Part shown: piece by piece, positions 54,643-64,000 of the stretch
Layout of the letters: every line of letters starts with the position of its first letter
How positions within the stretch are numbered: position 1 is the stretch's first letter
Origin: Colocasia esculenta
Taxonomy: Eukaryota; Streptophyta; Magnoliopsida; Alismatales; Araceae
DNA: 64,000 bases
Assembly: GCA_014218235.1 (NCBI GenBank)
Contig: CM024760.1
Coordinates: 145,157,245 to 145,221,244 of the forward strand
Direction: 5' to 3'
Position numbers and translations under genes: made by a program
The notes under the pieces: generated by a model
What the model was told of the DNA's origin: nothing
Databases searched by the model: none
What the model saw: the letters and a program-made list of their open reading frames with translations, nothing else

Positions 54643-55235
54643 TGTTGAACCCGAAAAAAATATCGGGATTTAAACAAACCTCGGGCGGCAAATTCGCCCG
54701 AGAAGCCACAAAAAGGTCCGGGCATAAACCACGGCCTCCCCACTCGAACACCTGAGATAAATGGATTCTAGTCCACGTGTCGACCCGGAACGACCTGGGG
54801 TATGATGTTCAAAAGTCCCGTCAACAGTGGAAATACGCACCCCGGATAGCCGAAACTCGATGTCCGGATTCGCGTTCAAGATCGCGCTCGATGCGGATAG
54901 GTTCGGAAAAGTCAAATGCATGTGCTCTCTAAAAATGGAGTCAAACGCACGAGAAACGGTCGAAAGCGCACGTCGGGTGCACGTCAAATGCACGTGGGTG
55001 CGCGTGTGCACGTGCGCGGTACGACCGTCAATCAACAAACAAACTTCAGAAATCCCCAGAGCTCACCAAGCACGAAATGGCCAAAGTGTGGGAGGCTCAG
55101 GCCAAGGCGCACCCCCGCCGGTCTGCGCAGGTGCACCCCCGCCGGTCCGCACAGGGGGCCCACTTTCGCCGGGTTAGGCTGGGCACTCCCCCGCCAGACC
55201 AGGCAGGGGACCCCACCGGTCCAGTCAGAGGGGCG

Positions 55236-55485
55236 CACCCCCGCCGGTCCGGGCAAGGGGCGCATACCCGCGCCGGTCGCTGCCTCTCTGCAGCACTGCC
55301 TCGACTCTCGTGCTGCCTCGTCGCCTGTGCTGCGCACCCCCCCGCCGGGTCGCGCACCCCCGCCGGTCCGGGCAAGGGGCACACACCCGCGCCGGTCGCT
55401 GCCTCTCTGCTGCGCTGCCTCGACGCTCGTGCTGCCTCGTCGTCTGTGCCGCGCACCCCCTGCCGGGTCGCGTACCTCCGCCGGT
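55236..55485. repeat. ~124-bp GC-rich tandem duplication in LTR G
   Basis: The stretch with CCCCGCCGGTCCGGGCAAGG ... GCTGCCTCTCTGC at about 55236 recurs from about 55358, each copy ending in a GCGCACCCC..GCCGGGTCGCG block. It is preceded by shorter GCACCCCCGCCGGTC-type repeats from 55110. Confidence 0.8.
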
Positions 55486-56520
55486 TCGACCCGCCAAACC
55501 CCTATAAATAGAGGGGTAGGGCCTTTATTAGCACACCCTCGGCTTCCAGAGGGGTGAAGCTCTCGCGCGGAGACCCCCGCCTGAGGGATTTTCCTCCCCC
55601 ACGCTGGCGAGATGCTCTCGCGTCCCAGCGAAACTTGAGGTCATCTGGCGCTCGAGAATTCCCTCGCGCAGATCCTCAGGAGAAGTCCCCCTCCTTTGGG
55701 AGGGAGTGGACCTGTTGGTTCTCCGTATGAAGACCCCAGTACGGGACCCGGTTTGTGTAAAATTACACGAAGGCCCCCCTGGGGAGGAGAAGATTGGTGT
55801 ACGTGTGTGAAATTGCACATGTGCCCCGTACACGGGCCCAAGCTTCTGTGAAATTGCACAAAGCCCTCCCGGAGGTATAAGGTTTGTGTTAGTGTACGTC
55901 AAAAGTACACATATACTCATGTCAGCCAGAAATTTGCAGGAATACCCTTGCGTCTGAGAAAATTGCAGAAATATCCCTATGAAGGATAAAATTGCAGAAG
56001 TACCCTTACTGCCCGGAAAATTGCAGATACGTCCTTGCGGCGCGGAAAATGGCAAAGATAGCCTGACGGTTCGAGCCTCTTGTCCAATCCGGTGGAGCGG
56101 GACCCACGTCGCTTCTATGAAGTGGCGTGCGCTATCCTGGGCGTGACTTGAAGCCGGACTCGAGGGGAGTTCTCGGGGAATGTCTCCAAATGACAGGAAT
56201 GTCCCGTAAGGCCAGAAAACGGCCGGGATGCCAGAGAAAGTCACCAAATGACAGGAATGTCCCATAAAGCCAGAAAACGGCCAGCAATGTCCCAGAAAGC
56301 CAAAAACGGCAGGGATGTCCAAAAGGACGCCAATAGGCCCACACGCTTAAGAAGACTCCGATAGGCCTACACCTCTGCTGAAAAGGGCTGTCCGTGCGAG
56401 AGCTTGTTCAAGGCCGCACGCATACAGCCTTAGGGAGAGGTCCTTAGCAGTCCGTGGTGTTCAGCTCTGCGCTCGCCCGCACAGAGATGCCACAGGTTGT
56501 TACACGGCTCTCGTTGGCTC

Positions 56521-56860
56521 TGTTTAAGTCTTCCGGTGTCATAAAACGACACACGTAGAGGCACATGTTTAAGTCCTCCGGTGTCATAAAACGACACGCG
56601 TAGAGGCATATGTTTAAGTCCTCCGGTGTCATAAAACGACACGCGTAGAGGCACATGTTTTGGTCCTCCGGTGTCATGAAACGGCACACGTAGAGGCATG
56701 TTGTCTGACGGAGGCACAAACACCCCGTCGTTGACGCAAGTGTAACCGTCAAACCATGTGAGCATCCAATGGAGGCACAAACACCCCATTGATGACACAA
56801 ATGTACTTATTACCATGTAAGCGCCCAACGGAGGCACAAACACCCCGTTGCGAGCGTAAA
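56521..56860. repeat. 45-bp and ~60-bp tandem repeats in LTR G
   Basis: Four units of 45 bp (from 56521, 56566, 56611, 56656) contain CCGGTGTCATAAAACGACAC and GTAGAGGCA. Three units of about 60 bp with GGAGGCACAAACACCCC then follow (56708-56845). Confidence 0.85.
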
Positions 56861-57314
56861 TGTAAAAGGTACAAATGTAAATGTCATAAATATAAATGAC
56901 ATGAGCATGCTTGAAATAAATTGTGGAAATTTATTTGTCATCTGTTATCCTTTAAATTTCGGCATATGGTCTTTTAACAAACATTACGCATCCGAAGGTA
57001 TTCGAGTGTTATACTCGATGTAAATGAAACATCGACTTCGGTCGGTGGGGAACGGTCTAGTACACGACCACTCCAATCGCCTTGAAAACGCGAGCGCACG
57101 CGGAAAAAATAAATAAATAAATGAAATGAAACTCGAGGGTATCAGGGTTCGCACCCAATATCCCTCGTAAAATAAATCTCTTTGTCTGTTTCCCGTAAAC
57201 AGTCTGGCACGCCCGCAGAAGCAAAAAAGAACATGGACGGAACCCTCCGGGGCGAAATTCATTTCAAAATTAAATAATAATAAAAAAGAAAGGATATTCC
57301 GTGTTCCAACAATC

Positions 57315-57332
57315 TGGCACGCCCGGTGGGAC
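57315..57332 (+). other. Primer binding site of element G
   Basis: TGGCACGCCCGGTGGGAC, three bases after the LTR end; identical to the D site on the other strand. Confidence 0.88.
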
Positions 57333-57470
57333 TGTTCCTGCCTTCCATGCATATGTAAAAAGACCTTATGCCGATATAGTAATAAAAGATGACTAATTTC
57401 CACATCACAGGTACAAGGAGCGAAAGCCGACGAGAAAAGTCCGCCTTCACCTGCAACTTAAGCTTGCTCG

Positions 57471-58241
57471 ATGGCCGCCGTCACCTACGGTCCTCTGGTC
57501 GTCGCATGCCACGCCAAGTGTGGCTACCTCACCGTTCCGATCGTGTTCGGTGACTTTCTTGCTGTGGTGGGATCCCCCTACTTTCTAGGGGTGGTTCCCG
57601 CCGTCCAAGCTACTCCAAAGACGGCGCCCAAAGCTACAGCAACCAGGGGCACCAAGCCCCGTCCAAGCCAAGGCCGAGTGTTCTCGGTGAATACCATCTC
57701 TTGCGTTGCAGTCCCTAGAAAACGGGGACAACGCCAGGGACGCAAGGGCGGCAAGCCGCACGCGGTCGTCTCCAACTCTGGCAAAACCGTACTTGTCGGG
57801 GACATCCGCGTCAGGCTCGATGGAGGCGAGCTGATATTGCCCCGGGACAGAAGCGTCCCCACGGTGGCAACCTCCAACAAATTCGCTCCCCTCCAAGGGA
57901 TGCGTCAAGAAGATCGGGACTCCCCAAAAGGAGCCCGACAGGGGCAGGCATCAAGCTCGACACCCCAGCAGCCTCGCAAAATGAGGCAAATGTGGGTGAC
58001 CAAGCAGGAAGCCCGCCAAATCAAACAAGCTAGAGCGGATCAACCCGCCGAACGCCCCAAGAAGGCTACACCTGAGCGAGAAAAAGTTCATGACCCCGAA
58101 CTTCTCGTCCTCGCGGACAGAAAAGGAGGGGTGTCTACTGGAAGCCCAACTTCGTCCCCGCCCAAGCAGGACCTGCTGAAGAAGGAGACGCGAGTCACGT
58201 TGAAGCTTCCGCACCTAGGGTCTCAGTCTTTGAAAGGCTGA
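57471..58241 (+). CDS. Element G leader ORF (N-terminal module of Gag), uncharacterised
   Basis: 256 codons, first ATG after the PBS. TYGPLVVACHAKCGYL and PIVFGDFLAVVGSPYFLGVV match the D leader. A second shared block is VLVGDIRVRLDGGELILPRD. The middle is Lys/Gln/Pro-rich and basic. The frame ends at 58239, but the homologous reading (RVSVFERLSTSVFSRLGA, 58212-58268) continues in another frame, so a base was gained or lost near 58200. Function unknown. Confidence 0.75.
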   Translation: MAAVTYGPLVVACHAKCGYLTVPIVFGDFLAVVGSPYFLGVVPAVQATPKTAPKATATRGTKPRPSQGRVFSVNTISCVAVPRKRGQRQGRKGGKPHAVVSNSGKTVLVGDIRVRLDGGELILPRDRSVPTVATSNKFAPLQGMRQEDRDSPKGARQGQASSSTPQQPRKMRQMWVTKQEARQIKQARADQPAERPKKATPEREKVHDPELLVLADRKGGVSTGSPTSSPPKQDLLKKETRVTLKLPHLGSQSLKG

Positions 58242-60288
58242 GCACCTCAGTCTTTAGTAGACTTGGAGCAGCACTCCGTCCAAACACCCAGAGGCCCAAG
58301 AAGCGAAGGGTGCAGCGGACATCTGAAGAAGGTGGAGGCATGGAAATCTTCACCTGTTACGCTTCTGGAAGAGAAGCGGCTGGGCCATCCGGCGTCCCTC
58401 TCGGGGCATTCAGGATAGATGAACCCGGCCAGGAGGGCGAAGCCATTGTCCGGTATACCCGGAACCCTGCCAGAAGACCTCCCCAGGGGCAACAAGGCAG
58501 TCAAGCTGGACCTTCGAATCTGGGGCAAGTTCTCGAGCCTCCACTCGAGCATGACCAAAGACCCCCCCCCCCCCCCCGGGACAAGTCCAGTTGGACCTCG
58601 AAGGAGGGGAAGAAGACAAAGTCGCAAGTCTCCATCTTGGGGATCAACAACTTCCGACTGATGGAGAACAAGCCGAAGTATTCCTCATGCCGCCAACTAG
58701 GGCCGCCTTCCAAGCGATGACGGACGACGCTAAGTATGATTTCATACAGCGTTGGCAGGCTGAAATGGCCAATCTCCTTACCGAGCGAGGGCAACAGGCA
58801 GGGGCAAATGCGCCACGCCGCCAAGGGCCAACGACAAACCAAAATGCTCGGACAAGACATCAATAAGGCGACCTGCCCGATGTCAATCCACGCACCGTCG
58901 TGGTTAACGACTATACCGTCGATCCGGTCCAACAGCCGCGCAGGGGCATAAACTCCCAAGCCTCCGCGGCCGAAGATATCGTGGCCCAGCGGCGAATGAT
59001 CGAAAAGATCGTGGACGACCGCTTCACTCAAAGAGGCGAGGGGACCGCCACTGTAGATCTATACAATGTGCCATACCCCGTCCATCATCAATTCAAAAAG
59101 CTACCACCGGACTGCCCCAAGGTGCCAAAGTTGCAGAAGTTCGACGGACAGGGCTCGCCAAATGAGCACCTGGCCTACTATATAACGGCCATGGGAGAGT
59201 TGGCATTCGATGAATCCTACCTCCTCCGTTACTTCGCAACGTCCCTGACGGGCACCGCCTTCCAGTGGTACTTAAGGTTAAGGCCCAATTCCATTGTCGA
59301 CTGGGCTTACCTTCAAAAGAAATTCATCGATCGTTTCCAGACGACCGAGAGAAAGGTGTCGCTTGCAGAGCTGTGCTCCCTCAAGCAAAGAAAAGGAGAA
59401 ATGACACTCGACTTCATCAAGCGGTGGCGTGACTTCAGCATGAGATGCGACAACCCCCCGACGCAAGAAGATGCCATAACTATCTGTCGATGGGGCCTGG
59501 CGGCGCAGATAAGCGAAAAGTTGCTGGGGACAAACATCAAAGGCTTTGACCAGCTCAATTCGGTCGTGGCAGAGATCGAAATGTTCTTCGCCGACAACTC
59601 GATGCAAGCTCCCTCGAAAAGCAAGTCGAGCAAGGAGTGCGCCGTTGGCAAAGAAGCCAATGCTGTGGACTTTGCCCCGCAAAGTAAGGGGAAGAAGATC
59701 ATGGCCTCTGGCGCTCCAAGTAAGAAGGTGGAAGAAAGACCGCCTCCAACTTCACTGCCACAGCGTATGAGCACGCCGTATTCCTTCAAAAGGGACCATA
59801 CGAAGATGCTCTTCAAGCTGTGCATGAAGATTGACTTACTCACGCTTCCGACAATGAGAAGACCAAGTGAAGCAGATAGAGTGGATGAGCCGAATTACTG
59901 TCTCTACCACCGTATGCTGGGGCACTCTATTGAAGACTGCTACGTCTTCAAAAATGAAGTACAGAAGCTGATCCAGAGTCGCCTCATCACCATGCATGAA
60001 CATTTGGTCGATCCTCCACAGCCCCATGCCTGGGACCAATCGAGGCAGTCGGCCAACGTCATCCATATCAGTGCGCCGGCTCCTGAACCAGAAGACCCCG
60101 AGGCAAATCCTTGGGACGCTCATTCCACAAACGGATGGGAAGGGGATCATCCCTCAGCTTCGGAGCACAGGACATGGTCGGAGACAGTGCAAAACCTGGA
60201 AAGGCAGGTTCAATCTCTGCGGCACGGTCAGCGCCAAACGCTAATGTACCTAAGGACCATACAAGAAAGTCTGACGACCCTCCAGTAA
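58242..60288 (+). pseudogene. Element G gag, capsid part with first zinc module
   Basis: Coding is split by a frame change at a run of 16 C (58562-58577) and a TAA at 58864. From 58900 to 60288 it is open (462 codons): YLLRYFATSLTGTAFQWYL, ERKVSLAELCSLKQRKGEM, ITICRWGLAAQISEKLLG are the retrotransposon-gag core, and NYCLYHRMLGHSIEDCYVF (59896-59952) is a C-x2-H-x4-H-x4-C zinc module. The MTDDAKYDFIQRWQAEMANL stretch at 58720 parallels D. A terminal coil has NLERQVQSLRHGQRQTL. It would form the particle. Confidence 0.88.
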
Positions 60289-62245
60289 GGACTCCAGGGG
60301 CCTGTAGGCACATCTACGCCCCAGATGCGCCCCCCCCTGCGGGGGGTGGATCTCGGAGGAGTCTTCAAACCCGACTGATGATGAAATCGCCAGAAGATTA
60401 TATTCCTTCCCGCGCCATCGGACACTGGCACTCTACCGTACTTGCCTGCGAGCAGGACTATTGGGCTGCCAGCCGCCAATAAGCGTCCCGCCAAACTACT
60501 GCATATATCATCAAGATGCAAGGCATGCTTTAGAGGACTGCTACGTCTTTAAAGACAAGGTTGAAGTATGGGTCAACCAAGGGATCATCGACTTGGGCAA
60601 CGCCCGTGTCGACCCGCCGTAGCCCCATATTTGTGAATGGGCGGATCATTCAGCTGACGTTGTCACACATACAGTCAACGTCATTGACCCGCCGAAAATT
60701 TATACACCGGTGGCTTTCACTTTTTCGGACCCGGATATGACAGAAGTCGGCTCATCGGGTGAAGCTCCCACCTGGTGGTGCCCGGGAGGGCGAACTTCCC
60801 ACCAGAGTCGCTTGGCGACTGGAAATATTGGGGAGATCTTCGAAAAGCTCCTGCAGCAAGGTGTCGTGATGGCCCACACACCGCCACTGACGTACACTGA
60901 AAGGGAGTTGAATCACCCCATGTACTGTCGATATCACGCCATGCTGCTGCACCCTACGGACAGGTGTCCTGATATTCGGGATTGGATCAAGTCCCTTATC
61001 CAGAAAGGGAGAATCGACCCGGAAGGCAATTCCATGGTCCTGATGAGAGCCAGGGAAGCAGCCCAGCGGGATTTTGAGGAAAGCGACTACATGCGCTTCA
61101 AAAACCTCAAAGCCCCCGAAGTTGATGAACAAGGATGACTCAAACCGCCGACGCGGTCCACCACCGGCACTGAAGGCACGAGCCTGGGGCAGCACTTCGG
61201 GAACATATCCCTAAAGGAGGAGCCCATCTCAAGATACAATCAAGAGGATCCGGATATGATAGAAGCCGACTCCTACGACGAGGCCCCTGCCCTATGGTAC
61301 CCCGGGTGGCGAGTCTTCCCGAATCCCTTTGCGACCGCAAAGACCGGGAAAATCTTCGAAAAACTCTTGCAGCAAGGCTGTGTAAAGACGCATAGGCCGC
61401 CACCAACATACACGGAGAGTGAAATAAGCCACCCCATGTACTGCAAATACCATGCCATGTTGCTGCACCCTACGGATATGTGTCCGATTGTCCGAGACTG
61501 GGTCAAATCCCTCATCCAAAAGGGAAAGATCGACTCGGAAGGCAATCCGATAATCCAGTCCGAAGCCAGGGAAGAAGCCCAGCAGCAACCCCCTCGGCGA
61601 AAGAAGGGGTCTCGACAACATCAAGTCTCCCCTCCCCATGAACAAACTCCGGAAAATAGGAGTAGGGGGCAGCGCTTCGAAAATTCGCCTCCGCAAATAC
61701 TCAAGCGGCAAGATAAAGACCGCAGGGGCAAGAAGCCAGTGATGGAGCCAGCCGCCCAAGAGACAAACCCCTACTGGGCTGAATTCCAAGAATTGCCGTC
61801 CGAAATAATCGAGCAGGCAATCGATTCTACTTTCCAGCACCAGCAAGATGAAGCTGGCTGGACCACCGTGGCCTCCAGAATGCGCCCCTCACTGGCTTCC
61901 CCAAACAGAGGAGGGTCACAAAGCCGCCCCACCCGAGAGGACGCCTCTTGGGCGTCCAAAGCAGCAAAGGAGCTCACGCCGCTTGAAATGGCGCGGGCGC
62001 TGAAACGAGAGAAGAACAGGCAAAAGAACATGAAAAGACGCCTGAAGGAGCGAGCCGAGCAAGCAGAGGCCGCAACGACCCCAGCAGAGCTCACTTCACT
62101 CCAGAAGCTGCAAAAGCTCATTGATGAGTTGGAGGAGTATATCCCCTCCAAGCCCACTTGGGAAGTCCCGCTGGACAGATATATCCCGTGGGAGGAAATG
62201 GAGCGCAAGACAAGGCTCAAAAGCTGGCTCCTCCAAATGCTGTAA
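60289..62245 (+). pseudogene. Element G gag C-terminal part with three more zinc modules
   Basis: Modules: NYCIYHQDARHALEDCYVF (about 60499), MYCRYHAMLLHPTDRCPDI (60919) and MYCKYHAMLLHPTDMCPIV (61438). Each is followed by a KSLIQKGRID-type helix. The last two lie in near-identical 500-bp blocks, so a duplication took place. A TAG at 60619 stands where Gln is expected (D-P-P-x-P-H). From 61256 the frame is open to 62245, with basic RALKREKNRQKNMKRRLKE and PLDRYIPWEEMERKTRL, colinear with D. TAA at 62243. Confidence 0.82.
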
Positions 62246-64000
62246 GAGGCTCAAGGTGGCGAAAGACTGCCTCTGCCTGAAGAACTGGCCATCTTCTATA
62301 AGGAAGATGAAATCACCATCGAGAAGTTGGAAGACATGCTGAAAGACTTCTCGTGCAACATGGTGTCGATACCGCCACCTGCGAGCTTGCAATCACCGGC
62401 TGTTACGCCTCCTGTGGCGACATACCGGCGCCGCAACCGAGCAAAGGGAAGGGTCGTGGATGAGGAAAGAAATTCGCCCCGTCCCTTAGCGAGAAGGCCA
62501 ACTCGCCCGACCTGAGCAAAACTATCGTCTTCCGAGGAGAAGAACCTCAGCCTGCCCCGGAAGTGGAGGTACGGGCGAACTCCTTCATCTTCGACCCATC
62601 TGACGAGGAAAAAGAAGAGCAGCAGGATATCGCTAGTGGGCTCTCCTACCGGAGGGCCACCCAGCCAGTTGTCTTCGTCCCGTCCGACGAAGAAGAGTAT
62701 GGGGGATGGGCGATCCCCAACAAGCCCTCCAACCGGAAAGCTCCCGAGTCGGCCGTCCGGCCTACTCCATCCAAAAGTGGCAAAGAAGAAACTACCGCCC
62801 AGGAGGAGGATAGCCTGAGCCCGTTGTTCGAAGAAAAGCCGGATGAACAGCCAGGGACAAGACGGGTCAACCAATTCGGGCAACCGATAAAAGCCCTGGA
62901 AGACATCGTCCCACCACTGGATCAACTCCGTGCTCGGGCTGACCGCAAAATCATACAGCATATGAAGCGGTTTCCAACCAACATCACTATATGGGACGCC
63001 ATTGCTTGGAGCAAAGAGTTGAGAACGGCGCTCATCAAAATCTTGCAAGAGCCTGAGGTCTACGAAGCTGACGTGACCGAACTCCAGGCCCAAGCCCTCG
63101 AAGCACTGGTGGCGGAGGTGACCTTCTCCGACAAGGACATGCTGTTGCCAACGCTATACCACAACCGCCCGTTGTACATGCAAGGAAAAGTCAATGGACA
63201 CGAGCTCAACCGAATCCTGGTTGACCCTGGGGCGTCGATCAATATCATGCCTCTGAAGACTTTCAAGTCTTTATATCTCACGCCCTACTTGCAAAGGGTA
63301 AATGATGTCAGAATCGTTGGGTTCAACCAGAATTCTGAAAACGCCTTGGGAATGGTGGAAGTGCAGCTGGCCATGGACGGCCTCACTACCAAGGTCGTGT
63401 TTTACATCATTAATGCAAACATGTCCTACAAGGCCCTCCTGGGAAGACCCTGGCTCCATGAAAATCGGGTCATCCCCTCGACTCTCCACCAATGTATAAA
63501 ATACATCAAAGAAGGAGAGCAACACATAGTCTTTGCCGACCGGGCCCCGTTCCGCCCAAATGAATGCAACCTGGCAGACGCCCAGTTATACTTCGGCGAG
63601 CCTCCTGGCAAGCTAGCAACCGCATCAAAAGGCAAAGAAAAGCAAAATGCCGACGCGAATCAAGCAAGCCAGGATCAAGAGGAGGAGGAGCTCTTCACGG
63701 TCAACAAAGACCTCCTTGCAGCTCGCCGGCTAAGCCGCCTTACTGAATCCACCACGTCCGGGCCAAGTTGCCCGGAAAGGCGTGAAATCAGCTATGAAGC
63801 GAACGCCATCGGCGAGGTCATTGGTCGGAGCATCTCCTTACCGCCAGCATACGTGCAGTTGCCCTTCCATAGGGAGGAGCACAGGGTGGAACGATTAAAA
63901 ACGTTCATTGTCACCCATCACAGAAGAAACAGCCTCAAAAAGGGGGAGAAGCCGAAGCCAATCATCTTCTACAAAGGGGACCCACTCCCATATGGGCTCC
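62246..64000 (+). pseudogene. Element G protease region, cut by the window end
   Basis: It continues in the frame of the previous piece to about 62455 (KLEDMLKDFSCNMVSIPPP), then a one-base frame change near 62460. From about 62464 it is open to the end of the window. FIFDPSDEEKEEQQDI, NITIWDAIAWSKELRTALIK, then protease NRILVDPGASINIMP (63206-63250) and ALLGRPWLHENRVIPSTLHQ (63433-63492) are colinear with D 46630-45206. The active site reads D-P-G. RT lies beyond the window. Confidence 0.87.

Larger units (their letters stand above)
54643..57311 (+). repeat. 5' LTR of element G (2.67 kb)
   Basis: It starts TGTTGAACCC (54643) and ends ATTCCGTGTTCCAACA, directly followed by the PBS. The start is inferred from the TG end and from the distance to the TATA box (TATAAATA, 55503-55510), which equals that in D. 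The end carries the AACAGTCTGGCACGCCCGCAG block that mirrors the D LTR. It is GC-rich, unlike D's. It contains several different tandem repeats (see findings). Confidence 0.75.

Noticed and set aside
54916..55557. Overlapping long open frames (213, 144, 119 codons) in all directions
   Set aside because: They come from a GC-rich tandem repeat inside LTR G, where stops are rare by composition. No family motif.

Overview
The window is plant nuclear DNA, probably from a monocot. The evidence is intron-bearing genes with GT..AG sites, a GC-rich first exon, and plant-only LTR retrotransposon lineages, SINE, LINE, hAT-like and foldback elements. Most of the 64 kb is nested transposable elements. No prokaryotic feature applies. 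All similarity statements come from reading motifs by eye; no alignment or database search was run.

Layout. (1) 1-12.2 kb is a nest of chromovirus-like Ty3/gypsy elements. Element A (only its 3' end and a 3.9-kb LTR, 107-3973) sits inside the 5' LTR of element B (3974-11742; gag, protease, RT, RNase H, integrase, chromodomain, many stops). B in turn sits inside the LTR of an older relative, C (11743-12202). (2) 12.3-17.8 kb holds a SIRE-like copia LTR, a receptor-kinase fragment (15.7 kb), a DUF538 pseudogene on the minus strand (16.9-17.15 kb) and a tRNA-derived SINE with a clear target-site duplication (17.45-17.76 kb). (3) 18.2-30.6 kb is the 5' half of a host gene for a plant O-fucosyltransferase-like (GT65/DUF246) protein: four exons (18175-18828, 19450-19539, 29177-29276, 29419-29480) with matching splice phases. 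Its 9.6-kb second intron holds LINE relics, a hAT-like element, a solo LTR with 5-bp duplications and a 1.36-kb near-palindromic foldback element. (4) 30.6-54.4 kb is element D, a 23.8-kb Tat-lineage Ty3/gypsy element on the minus strand (leader ORF, gag with repeated zinc knuckles, protease, RT, two RNase H domains, integrase). Between pol and its 3' LTR it carries, on the opposite strand, a five-exon gene with four short phase-1 introns coding for a plant mobile domain (PMD) protein. (5) 54.4-64 kb is element G, a GC-rich relative on the plus strand, cut by the window end within its gag-pro region.

How it fits together. D is the most notable feature. Its LTR carries TATA-like boxes pointing both ways around an array of palindromes. 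The leftward box would drive gag-pol; the rightward box points at the antisense PMD gene, which begins 180 bp beyond the LTR. Introns in an antisense gene would not be removed from the element's genomic RNA, which explains how they survive retrotransposition. A solo LTR from a related family (24.3-26.0 kb) has palindromes of different sequence in the same place, so the arrangement, not the sequence, seems to be kept. No exon of the O-fucosyltransferase gene after the fourth is visible; D and G lie where the next intron would be.
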